From NCBI RefSeq assembly GCF_016918735.1, contig NZ_JAFFPR010000050.1, forward strand, positions 62,001 to 126,000: 64,000 nt of DNA, read 5' to 3'. How positions within the stretch are numbered: position 1 is the stretch's first letter; each line of letters starts with the position of its first letter. Source of the stretch: Leptospira abararensis (GTDB lineage Bacteria > Spirochaetota > Leptospiria > Leptospirales > Leptospiraceae). Shown piece after piece: positions 56,356-64,000 of the stretch. A program made the translations under genes and the position numbers. Under the pieces are notes generated by a model. That model saw only the letters and a list, made by a program, of their open reading frames with translations, did no database searches and was not told the origin of the DNA.

Positions 56356-57279
56356 TTGCTTACCCCTCAAATCAATCTCTTCAAAAAATCCAATCCTATC
56401 CTAGCGCAGGTTGTGGCGAACATCCGTTTGACTCCCGAACCAGGGAAAGGAAAACGCCCAAGTAAAGAAGGGGATTCCGCAGTCCACCGAATCACCATAG
56501 CGATCGACCACAACACCTATCCCTATATGATCGGCCAAAGTGCTGGAATTATCCCCCCCGGTATTGATCCCGAAAAACAAGCCAAAGGATCAGCTGACCC
56601 GTCGTATACCATCCGTTTGTATTCCATCGCCTCACCATCGTTCAGTTTTGGCCAAACCAAGGACAATATCGAATTTGTGGTCAAAAGGGACAATGTGTAC
56701 GATGAAAATGGAAATCTTGTCCATAAGGGTGTTTGTTCCAATTATCTTTGTGATTTAAAACCTGGTGATACGGTGACAATGACCGGACCTGCCGGTAAAA
56801 AGTTTTTACTTCCTCAAACCGATTTTTCCGGCGATATCTTCTTTTTTGCTACAGGAACGGGAATCAGTCCTTATTTCGGAATGGTGGAAGAGCTCCTTGT
56901 CCAAAAACTCAATCCCTTCCACGGAAATGTTTGGTTGGTTTATGGAGCTCCCTATTCCGATGAAATTGTTCTACGCGATTATTTTGAAGATATTGCAAAA
57001 AAACATTCCAACTTTCACTTCATAACTGCAATTAGCCGAGAGGAAAAAAACACTTTTGATGGCGGAAAGATGTACATCACTCACCGTGCAAAAGAAAATG
57101 CCGAAGCAATTAAAAATGCTGTCAATGGAAACGGTAAGTTTTATATTTGTGGCGGTCCGAAAGGAATGGAAAAAGGAGTCATACAAGAAATCATGTCTGC
57201 TTGCGGAACAGATCTTTCGTATGAGGATTTCAAAAAACACCTAGAGGAAAAAGAACAACTTTTTGTAGAGACATACTAA
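56356..57279 (+). CDS. Ferredoxin-NADP+ reductase (plant/plastid-type)
   Basis: Starting at a TTG (56356) with GAGGA 5 bases upstream, the 307-residue protein matches plastid-type FNR. The FAD-binding motif is [11 protein letters not shown] at about residues 95-105, the NADP-binding glycine-rich loop is [12 protein letters not shown], and the C-terminal FVETY ends in the aromatic Tyr typical of this class. A plastid-type FNR is known from Leptospira. It moves electrons between NADPH and ferredoxin or flavodoxin, for instance in stress-defence or biosynthesis. The PC4-like gene follows at once. Confidence 0.92.
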   Translation: MLTPQINLFKKSNPILAQVVANIRLTPEPGKGKRPSKEGDSAVHRITIAIDHNTYPYMIGQSAGIIPPGIDPEKQAKGSADPSYTIRLYSIASPSFSFGQTKDNIEFVVKRDNVYDENGNLVHKGVCSNYLCDLKPGDTVTMTGPAGKKFLLPQTDFSGDIFFFATGTGISPYFGMVEELLVQKLNPFHGNVWLVYGAPYSDEIVLRDYFEDIAKKHSNFHFITAISREEKNTFDGGKMYITHRAKENAEAIKNAVNGNGKFYICGGPKGMEKGVIQEIMSACGTDLSYEDFKKHLEEKEQLFVETY

Positions 57280-57280
57280 C

Positions 57281-57502
57281 ATGGCAAAAACAGGAATCAT
57301 TCGAGACATCGACAAAGGTAGAGGAGAAGTCATCCGTGTGGAGATCTCCGAATACAAAGGCCAAACTTTTTTTAATATTAGAGTTTGGTATACCGATCCC
57401 AACGGCGAACTAAAACCCACTCAGAAAGGGATCGCCATTGCACCGACCCTTGTTGGTGAATTGAAAGAGGCCATCGAAGAAGCAGAACGTTGGTTAGCAT
57501 AA
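57281..57502 (+). CDS. PC4/p15-family transcriptional coactivator-like protein
   Basis: The 73-residue protein carries the PC4 (SUB1) fold pattern, with [28 protein letters not shown] strands and a C-terminal helix [13 protein letters not shown]. Bacterial members bind single-stranded DNA and may influence transcription or recombination. It starts one base after the FNR stop, so it is probably co-transcribed with it, an odd pairing. Confidence 0.85.
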   Translation: MAKTGIIRDIDKGRGEVIRVEISEYKGQTFFNIRVWYTDPNGELKPTQKGIAIAPTLVGELKEAIEEAERWLA

Positions 57503-57507
57503 ACTAA

Positions 57508-59160
57508 CTATTTTTTTGTATCTCCTTCGTTTGCATAAATAATCCTCTGTAATACGTCTTTGGCAGAGGAAAGGTTTTCTGCGACACGAATGTGGTTGTA
57601 CAGCCGAGTGATTTCAAAAATCTTTTTTACGGAATCATGAATGTTGGCAACCACAAGCTCCCCCCCTCGACGGCGTAACCAACCCACAATTTGAATCACC
57701 ATCCCAATCGCAGACGAATCAATATGCGAAGTATTGGCAAAATCAAAAACCATATACCTATATCCTTCTGACATTTTTTGTTCGATTAAAAGTTTGATTT
57801 CAGGGCATTTATACAAATCGATATCACCTACGGTGCGGTATTCAAAAATTTCATCATGAACGATTACGTCCTTCAAATCTAACTTTTCTGGACCTTTCAT
57901 CATCATTTGGGAGTTCATAAACAGATGTTTATTTAAATCATCCGATTTGGTTGTAATTTTTGATTCCAAAACTTGCAAACGACCCAGAACCGATCCCAGT
58001 GCATTCGGAGCAAAATGTAGGTTGGTTTTTATATCTTGAATCAGACCAAATAACAAGGTTTTGGCGTCTTCTGTATGATCACGTTTAATGAAATCCGAAA
58101 TTTCTTTGATTCCGAGAGTTGCATTGGCGATCAAAATTTCCACAAGAACATCGGGATCTTGTTTTCCTCGGTGGTTTCCTCTGGAAAAACGAAAGGATTC
58201 TTTTACTGATTCTAAGGCATTTTGTTGTAATAAATTATAATATGATACATTCACTTCACAAAATGGAGAGTCTGCTTGGTTTATACGGTCATCAATTTCC
58301 AAACGCAATACTAAATTACGAATATCGTCGGCTCTGAGATCACCTAACTGAAGATTGACTTTTTGTCTAGAAATAGTTTTGGAATCGCCCAAAAACTCAT
58401 CAAATTCCTCTGCGATTTGGTGCGAGGTTTCAGATAAAACCTGTTTCAAACGAACACCCGGTGCCAATTGTAATTCTACATCAATTGCTTGTGCATACAA
58501 AGCACCAATGTCTCCAAATTCTTCGAAGAATATATCTGATGCTTTTTCCGGATTATCGATATAATGAAAATTCCCCCCACCAGCTTTTGCAATTTCCACA
58601 AGCATCTCTTCATTAAAATCATTTCCCACACCGATGGTTGTGGTGGAGATTCCCATTGCCAAATGGTCTGCTGCAATTTTAACTAATGCTTCTTTTTCCT
58701 TAATTCCCGAAGTGGGATTTCCATCAGTAAGTAACAAAACTCGTTTGTATGCGTTCGGAATTTTGGATTGGCTAAGACTTTTTAGAGCGGACAACCAACC
58801 GCCACTCAGATTGGTAGAAGTAGCTACTTGAATGTTCCTAATTTTATCGGTAACAGAAACTTTTTCTGTTAGGTGGGTCACCGGTTGGATGATTTGAACA
58901 TCAGCTGAATAAGCAATGATTGTGACAGCATCATGTCTGGTAAGCCAATTGACCAAAGCACAGGAGGCCTCAATCACCGATTCCATTTTCTCCCCTTTCA
59001 TGGACCAACTTTTGTCCACGGCAAGACCAATCACCAAAGGTTTTCGTTCATCAATCTTTGGGTTGGCAGGAGTTCGAAATCGAAGCAAAAGATGGTTTTC
59101 TTGTACCTCTTTTTCTTGAATCAAAGGAAATTCCAATTTGGCATCTACAAACATGACCAT
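57508..59160 (-). CDS. VWA-STAS fusion protein
   Basis: The 550-residue protein has a von Willebrand A domain (about residues 38-230) with the MIDAS motif Asp49-Lys-Ser51-Trp-Ser53 (DKSWSMKGEK), followed by TDGNPTSG. A middle region contains a beta-rich VWA-associated segment. The last 120 residues are a STAS domain like that of anti-sigma-factor antagonists (RYMVFDFANTSHIDSSAIGM), with a serine near 483 in the phospho-acceptor position. Such a domain would let a metal-ion-dependent binding module report to a kinase or sigma switch. No partner kinase or phosphatase is adjacent. A fusion of this kind is uncommon. Confidence 0.88.
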   Translation of the reverse strand: MVMFVDAKLEFPLIQEKEVQENHLLLRFRTPANPKIDERKPLVIGLAVDKSWSMKGEKMESVIEASCALVNWLTRHDAVTIIAYSADVQIIQPVTHLTEKVSVTDKIRNIQVATSTNLSGGWLSALKSLSQSKIPNAYKRVLLLTDGNPTSGIKEKEALVKIAADHLAMGISTTTIGVGNDFNEEMLVEIAKAGGGNFHYIDNPEKASDIFFEEFGDIGALYAQAIDVELQLAPGVRLKQVLSETSHQIAEEFDEFLGDSKTISRQKVNLQLGDLRADDIRNLVLRLEIDDRINQADSPFCEVNVSYYNLLQQNALESVKESFRFSRGNHRGKQDPDVLVEILIANATLGIKEISDFIKRDHTEDAKTLLFGLIQDIKTNLHFAPNALGSVLGRLQVLESKITTKSDDLNKHLFMNSQMMMKGPEKLDLKDVIVHDEIFEYRTVGDIDLYKCPEIKLLIEQKMSEGYRYMVFDFANTSHIDSSAIGMVIQIVGWLRRRGGELVVANIHDSVKKIFEITRLYNHIRVAENLSSAKDVLQRIIYANEGDTKK

Positions 59161-59231
59161 AAAATGAAATTCTGAATAAATGTTTTCGCAAGAACAATTT
59201 AAAGTAATCTGGCACAGAGAGAATCAATACA

Positions 59232-59942
59232 ATGTTTGGAAAAATTCATGAAGTCTATTCTTCCATTTCTGGCGAAGGAATTTCTCAAGGAATTCCGACT
59301 GTCTTCATACGATTTGCAGGTTGTTCCTTACGTTGTGGCAAAACAGAAACAAGAGCGTTATGGTGTGACACAGCTTACGCACTTGGACCAAACCAAGGCG
59401 AAGAAAAAACTTTGGATTCTGTATGGAACGATTTAGAAACATTGGACTCGCACCATGGATACCAAGTCTTACTGACTGGAGGTGAACCTTTAGAAGGAAA
59501 AAACCGCGATTTATCAGTAGCCCTTGCCAAACGCATCTACAGCCACCGAATGAATTCCAATAGACCCTACCCTGCCTCCCGTGTGGAGACCAATGGAAGC
59601 GAAAGAATCACCGATGATGCCTTTTTTATTTTCACTATGGATTATAAATTACCTGGTTCAGGAATGGAAGACCGGATGGATCAGGAAAATTTTCGGATTC
59701 TAGAAAAGAGACATAATTCACTTGACGAAATCAAGTTCGTTGTGCGAGATAGAATCGACTTTGATAGAAGTATCGAAGTCATTCGCGAACAAAAAATACA
59801 GACAAATATATTGTATTCGCCAGTCCATGGTGAAGTGGACGCCAAAGAACTAGTGGAATGGATTAAAGTAGACAACCCACCTAAGTGTCGTTTGTCGCTT
59901 CAGATTCACAAAGTGCTTTGGGGAAATCAGAAAGGAGTTTGA
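59232..59942 (+). CDS. queE: 7-carboxy-7-deazaguanine synthase (QueE), radical SAM
   Basis: The 236-residue protein opens with [20 protein letters not shown], the QueE start, then [13 protein letters not shown] and [12 protein letters not shown]. The three cluster cysteines are spaced Cx3Cx9C, rather than the usual Cx3Cx2C, and resemble an insertion variant of the kind known with Cx14Cx2C spacing in Burkholderia QueE. LTGGEPL follows, matching the SAM-binding GGE. It makes the 7-deazaguanine core for queuosine. It is the only queuosine gene in the window. Its stop overlaps the start of the helicase gene by one base (TGATG). Confidence 0.88.
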   Translation: MFGKIHEVYSSISGEGISQGIPTVFIRFAGCSLRCGKTETRALWCDTAYALGPNQGEEKTLDSVWNDLETLDSHHGYQVLLTGGEPLEGKNRDLSVALAKRIYSHRMNSNRPYPASRVETNGSERITDDAFFIFTMDYKLPGSGMEDRMDQENFRILEKRHNSLDEIKFVVRDRIDFDRSIEVIREQKIQTNILYSPVHGEVDAKELVEWIKVDNPPKCRLSLQIHKVLWGNQKGV

Positions 59943-62785
59943 TGGACATCCCTACTCAATTAAGTTTAGATTTTGAAACAACGGTTGAACCAAAACAAAC
60001 AAATGAGTATGGATTTCTCATCGATGAACCGGAGTTAGGTCTAGCTAAAGTCACAAAAGAAACTGCGACCTCAGTGGAATTGTTCTTTGAATCGAAAGAA
60101 ATTTTTCGAACGGTTAATAAATCAAACAAACAATTACATTTTTTAAACCAATATCCAGATTCACTACGTGACTGGGAAGAATTTCCCAAAGCCATGGACT
60201 TGGCCCTTGCGGCAAGCCAACTCAAACTCACTTATAATTTTAATAAACTATCTTCTCTTTCCAATTCCAGAACACGACTCCTTCCCCACCAAATTGAGTG
60301 TACTTTCATCGTAGCCAATAGCTTAAAACCAAGGTTTATCCTTGCTGATGAAGTGGGTCTTGGAAAAACCATCGAAGCCGGCCTTGCCATTAAGGAACTC
60401 ATGTTTCGCCGCGGACTTAAAAAAGTGCTCGTGGTTGCTCCTTCTCCCCTTCTTGTCCAATGGCAACAAGAAATGAAAAACAAATTCAACGAAGAATTTG
60501 CCATCGTTCGCAGAAGAAACTTTATCACAAACGGCCCCGAACATTGGAGAAATTTTAATAAACTTATAACCTCTATCGATTTTATAAAAAATCCAAAGTA
60601 TGCAGAAGAAATTTTAGGTACAAAATGGGACATTGTGGTTTTTGACGAAGCCCACAGACTCAGACGTGATTATTCTAAAATCACCCGTGGTTACCTTTTT
60701 GCCGAAAAAATTGCGCGTAAAACAGAATGTTTACTCCTTCTCACAGCCACACCTTTTCGTGGAAAACTTGAAGAACTTTTTTATCTCTTACATTTAGTAG
60801 ATCCAAATATCCTAGGACCATATCATACTTTCGTAAATGATTATGTGGTAGGTCAAAAGGGTGATTTAAAGGAAAAAATATCCAAAGTACTTCTTCGCCG
60901 CAGAAAGGTAGAAGTGGGTGGGTTTACCAAACGGTTTGCAAAAACAGTTCGAATTGATCTTTCTCCCATCGAACGTGCGTTTTATGACGAAACTACCGAA
61001 TATGTAAAAAGAGAATACAATATGGCTATGGGAACCAAAAACCGAGCCATTGGTTTTGTGATGGTGGTGTTTCAGAAGTTACTGGATTCCTCTGTCATTG
61101 CCCTGCTCTCTGCTTTACAAAAGCGTAAATTTATGTTGGAATCCAAATTCCATTACATGAAAGAACACGAAACCACTCTCGATGATTGGGATTTGGATGA
61201 AACAGAAGGTGTCGAAGAATTCATAACCGAATTAGAAGATGAAGAGATGAGTAGTTTCCAAAGGATCAAACGAGAATTATTCACTCTAAACCGACTCATC
61301 CATTTGGGAAAACAAATCAAAGAAGATAAAAAAACTCTCAAACTAAAAGAAACACTCTATCGCCTAAAAAAGGAAGGCCATAAAAAATTCATTATCTTCA
61401 CTCAGTTTAGAACCACACAAGATCACTTACAATCGGTGTTAGAACCTGACTTCAAAGTTTCTCCTTTCCATGGTTCCCTTAGTATGGATGAAAAAGAAGT
61501 CGCCATCCAAAAATTCAAAGAAGACTACGAAATTTTAATTTGTACAGAAGCCGGTGGGGAAGGTCGTAACTTACAATTTGCTAATATTCTTTTTAACTAC
61601 GACTTACCTTGGAGCCCACTCAAGATCGAACAACGTATCGGAAGAATCCATCGTTTTGGGCAAAAAGACAATGTTTATATCTTTAACTTTGCTTCCAAAG
61701 ATACGGTTGCCGAAAGAATTTTAGAAGTACTCACAAACAAAATTCGTTTGTTTGAAGAATCTATTGGTGCATCTGATGACTTACTCGGAACGATCGAAGA
61801 AGAATTGGATTTTAATTCCAGCCTTATGAAATTCGTGACTGGAACTAAAACCAAAGAAGAATTAGAAACAGAATTTGATCTGCGAATCCAAGTAGCTCAG
61901 AAGGGATTTGAAAAACTCAACGCACTCGTTACTCCTAAAGTATTGGATTTTAATTTAAAAGATTATTACGACCACACTCTCGAAGAAAGAGAATGGAACA
62001 ATAGCCATTTGGAAGAAGTGGTTGCCCAAGGTTCAAAGTTCTTTCAAAATCAATTACCAGGAACCCTCACAGCAAGCGGCAAAGGATCTTACGAATATAA
62101 AAATGCAGAGGGAAAAGTTAAAAAAGCTACCTTCGATTCTGATCTCGCTTTGACCAATGACTCCCTCGAATTTTTGGCTTTTGGGCATCCCTTTGTAGAA
62201 AGGGTAACAGAACTACTCACACTAAGCGATGTAGGTCGTAAAAAAAAGTATCTGCTCTCCAAAGACTTAGGGCCGAAAATTCTTTTTGTATTCCAAGTAG
62301 AATTTGATTTTTCACTCAAACGAAAAGATCTTTTCTTTATTGAATTTGATCTTAAAAAAAGAAAAACCTCTATCTTCACAGAAAAACCAACAGAATGGAC
62401 GGAAGGAAAAACCTATGTTCCCGAAAAGGAAATCCCACTTTCAAAACTAGAGGAAGCATTTATCCATTGTTATCCCATCGTTGAATCGGAAGCCGAAATT
62501 AAAAAAGAAATCCTTCGGAAAGAAACTTTATCCATTTTTCAAAAAGAAGAATATAAAGTGGAACTGTCTCACCAGAAAACCATTCGTCAATTAGAAGAAA
62601 AATTGATGCGCCAAGAGGCCGCTTACAAATGGGACAATCGTCCTGAAAAAAAAGCAGTCCTCCACAAAACAATGAAAGAAATCCAACGAGCTAAAGACGA
62701 ATACACTGTTGAAATTCGGAAAATTAAAAATGGGGCTACCATTTTCCACCGAATCCGTCTATATCAAACGTACATCAGCATTTAA
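59942..62785 (+). CDS. SNF2/RapA-like ATP-dependent helicase
   Basis: From the ATG at 59942 (MDIPTQLSL), with AAAGGAG 4 bases upstream. The 947-residue protein carries SNF2-family motifs: [16 protein letters not shown] (Walker A), VVFDEAHRL (DEAH box), [12 protein letters not shown], and the C-terminal helicase half with [25 protein letters not shown] and [13 protein letters not shown]. Long charged coiled-coil segments surround these. RapA-type proteins recycle stalled RNA polymerase; other SNF2 proteins remodel DNA-bound complexes. It overlaps queE by one base, so translation is coupled. The C-terminal 250 residues have no recognised domain. Confidence 0.9.
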   Translation: MDIPTQLSLDFETTVEPKQTNEYGFLIDEPELGLAKVTKETATSVELFFESKEIFRTVNKSNKQLHFLNQYPDSLRDWEEFPKAMDLALAASQLKLTYNFNKLSSLSNSRTRLLPHQIECTFIVANSLKPRFILADEVGLGKTIEAGLAIKELMFRRGLKKVLVVAPSPLLVQWQQEMKNKFNEEFAIVRRRNFITNGPEHWRNFNKLITSIDFIKNPKYAEEILGTKWDIVVFDEAHRLRRDYSKITRGYLFAEKIARKTECLLLLTATPFRGKLEELFYLLHLVDPNILGPYHTFVNDYVVGQKGDLKEKISKVLLRRRKVEVGGFTKRFAKTVRIDLSPIERAFYDETTEYVKREYNMAMGTKNRAIGFVMVVFQKLLDSSVIALLSALQKRKFMLESKFHYMKEHETTLDDWDLDETEGVEEFITELEDEEMSSFQRIKRELFTLNRLIHLGKQIKEDKKTLKLKETLYRLKKEGHKKFIIFTQFRTTQDHLQSVLEPDFKVSPFHGSLSMDEKEVAIQKFKEDYEILICTEAGGEGRNLQFANILFNYDLPWSPLKIEQRIGRIHRFGQKDNVYIFNFASKDTVAERILEVLTNKIRLFEESIGASDDLLGTIEEELDFNSSLMKFVTGTKTKEELETEFDLRIQVAQKGFEKLNALVTPKVLDFNLKDYYDHTLEEREWNNSHLEEVVAQGSKFFQNQLPGTLTASGKGSYEYKNAEGKVKKATFDSDLALTNDSLEFLAFGHPFVERVTELLTLSDVGRKKKYLLSKDLGPKILFVFQVEFDFSLKRKDLFFIEFDLKKRKTSIFTEKPTEWTEGKTYVPEKEIPLSKLEEAFIHCYPIVESEAEIKKEILRKETLSIFQKEEYKVELSHQKTIRQLEEKLMRQEAAYKWDNRPEKKAVLHKTMKEIQRAKDEYTVEIRKIKNGATIFHRIRLYQTYISI

Positions 62786-62824
62786 ATTCATTTACATAGA
62801 ATTTCCAAAAGATAGAATTTGGAA

Positions 62825-64000
62825 ATGTTCCTTCCTAAAATTGCGTTTTGGATTCAAATTCTCGTATCTTTATTGTTAGGTTTGTTATTCGGAATTCTAT
62901 TCAATCCGGAAACTGGACTTGTATCGGCAAATTCTCTGAAACCATTTTTACCTTGGATGAAACTTCCTGGGGATATTTTTTTGAATCTCCTTCAAATGAT
63001 TATGATTCCTTTAGTAATAGTGTCTATTGCTCTCGGTGTTTCCAGTTTACGTAATCTAAAAGAACTTTGGAGTTTAGGAAGTAAAACACTACTCTATTTT
63101 ATTTTTACCACAGTGATCGCTGTGAGTATTGGAATTTCACTGACCCTACTTATCAAACCCGGAAAACAGATCCAATCACAAACCATTGAAATCAATGCGC
63201 ATCTCCAAGAAACGAAGTTGAATGAAAACCTTGAATCAGTACCAGAAATCATCGCAACGATCATTCCTAAAAACCTAGTAAACGTTTGGTCTAAACAACA
63301 AATGTTATCGGTCGTTTTTTTTGGGATGATCTTAGGAATATTTTTCTTAACTTCAAAAGAGTCCGGCACAGCATTAAAAGCTTTTTGTCATTCCTTGGAA
63401 AGTTTTTGCCTTTGGGTGGTTGCAACAGCAATGAAATTAGCCCCCTTGGCCGTGTTAGGTTTAATGAGCTATGCAATTGTTCAAATTGGATTCTCTTTGT
63501 TCTTTGGGCTTGTTTCTTACATTGGAACAGTTCTCTTTGGACTTTTCTGTATCCTAGTTTTTTATGGTATTTTGATCCTAATTTTTACCAGAAAAAATCC
63601 TTTTCGATTCCTGAACCAGGTTCGTGAAATTCCCTTACTTGGATTTTCCACCTCAAGTTCCAGTTCTGTCCTACCCTATTCTTTAAAGCTTGCCAAAGAG
63701 AAATTAAAATTAAAAGAAACAGTGGCTGACTTTGTTCTACCTCTTGGTGCCACAGTCAATATGGATGGAACCGCTTTGTATCAAGCTGTGGCGACGGTTT
63801 TTCTAAGTCAAGTTTACCAAGTGGATCTTTCCACTTTAGACTTATTTTTGTTAGTTGGAACAGTAACAGCCGCTTCCATTGGAACCGCAGCAACACCTGG
63901 AGTTGGTCTCGTGATCCTTGCTTCCATCCTTCATACATTCCATATTCCCATAGAAGGAATCACTATTCTTTTTGGAGTTGACCGCTTTTTAGATATGTGT
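62825..64000 (+). CDS. Dicarboxylate/amino-acid:cation symporter (DAACS), partial
   Basis: The reading runs from the ATG at 62825 to the window end, 392 codons without a stop, so the C-terminus is missing. The visible residues have DAACS hallmarks: the hydrophobic N-terminal half, the serine-rich hairpin SFSTSSSSSVLPYS-type stretch near residue 275, the NMDGTALYQ motif near 315, and an IGTAATPGVG loop with FGVDRFLDM at the end. These bind the carboxylate and cation in GltP/DctA-type transporters. It imports glutamate, aspartate or C4-dicarboxylates with Na+ or H+. Substrate choice cannot be judged. Confidence 0.92.
   Translation, partial: MFLPKIAFWIQILVSLLLGLLFGILFNPETGLVSANSLKPFLPWMKLPGDIFLNLLQMIMIPLVIVSIALGVSSLRNLKELWSLGSKTLLYFIFTTVIAVSIGISLTLLIKPGKQIQSQTIEINAHLQETKLNENLESVPEIIATIIPKNLVNVWSKQQMLSVVFFGMILGIFFLTSKESGTALKAFCHSLESFCLWVVATAMKLAPLAVLGLMSYAIVQIGFSLFFGLVSYIGTVLFGLFCILVFYGILILIFTRKNPFRFLNQVREIPLLGFSTSSSSSVLPYSLKLAKEKLKLKETVADFVLPLGATVNMDGTALYQAVATVFLSQVYQVDLSTLDLFLLVGTVTAASIGTAATPGVGLVILASILHTFHIPIEGITILFGVDRFLDMC

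Noticed and set aside
59160..59232. A sigma-54 promoter suggested by TGGCAC upstream of queE
   Set aside because: The second conserved element (TTGC at the right distance) is missing, so the match is only half.
59232..62785. A complete DNA deazapurine (Dpd) modification island
   Set aside because: Only QueE and a SNF2-like helicase are present; the signature dpdA and other dpd genes are absent from the window, so it is only mentioned as a question.

Overview
The window looks like chromosomal DNA of a Leptospira, most likely a saprophytic (L. biflexa-like) species. This rests on the hrcA-grpE-dnaK-dnaJ order behind a perfect CIRCE element, a plastid-type ferredoxin-NADP+ reductase of the kind known from Leptospira, TRL-like and DUF3015 small exported proteins, loose spirochaete lipoboxes, a FliG, and moderately AT-rich DNA with frequent TTG starts. 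Genus is inferred with good confidence and species is not. I saw no rRNA, tRNA, CRISPR array, prophage or insertion sequence. It reads as a stable chromosomal region, densely packed with overlapping start and stop codons.

Layout. 1-7008 (minus): a four-gene amidoligase-type operon: circularly permuted ATP-grasp, alpha-E protein, a transglutaminase-DUF2126 fusion, and a second ATP-grasp cut by the window edge. 7187-14282 (minus): heat-shock cluster with CIRCE, hrcA, grpE, dnaK and dnaJ, followed closely by a Gfo/Idh/MocA oxidoreductase, a YqgE/UPF0301 protein and a short-chain dehydrogenase. 14384-17022 (minus): a PAS-GGDEF cyclase, a GH172-like (DUF2961) exported protein and a membrane protein. 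17062-21241 (plus): GlnD-type PII-modifying enzyme and a GH13 alpha-glucosidase. 21242-23346: repeat-rich noncoding stretches separating a thioesterase, a DUF1801 protein and a DUF35-type Zn-ribbon/OB protein. 23347-29727 (minus): thiolase, an unknown exported protein, a NuoI/short NuoG pair, a response regulator and chorismate synthase. 29787-32503 (plus): TonB-like protein, NusG paralogue, arabinose-5-phosphate isomerase and type I dehydroquinase.

32552-36303 (minus): TPR protein and a GMC oxidoreductase with a probable small partner subunit. 36326-41007 (plus): surface lipoproteins (tandem amidase-2 protein, M1 aminopeptidase, two TRL-like proteins). 41004-43908: glycerophosphodiesterase, an XRE regulator behind three palindromes, and FliG. 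44103-48669: TetR regulator with an MBL-fold hydrolase, small membrane proteins and an M23 peptidase. 48685-51141: a PAS-GGDEF-EAL protein. 51322-55406: a heme/iron-uptake locus (Fur-like site, lipoprotein, HmuY-like lipoprotein, TonB-dependent receptor, HExxH-like protein). 55403-64000: DUF3015 protein, FNR with a PC4-like protein, a VWA-STAS fusion, QueE overlapping a SNF2/RapA-like helicase, and a dicarboxylate/amino-acid:cation symporter cut by the window edge.

Working together. Likely functional units are the amidoligase operon (predicted peptide or isopeptide chemistry of unknown product), the CIRCE-controlled chaperones, the HmuY/receptor pair for heme capture, the GMC oxidoreductase pair, and two enzymes of the shikimate pathway (aroC, aroD) in separate operons. 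The best candidate for an incompletely described system is the amidoligase operon. The VWA-STAS fusion, the variant QueE with its helicase partner, and the repeat-rich gaps at 21286-21450 and 22921-23280 also deserve attention.
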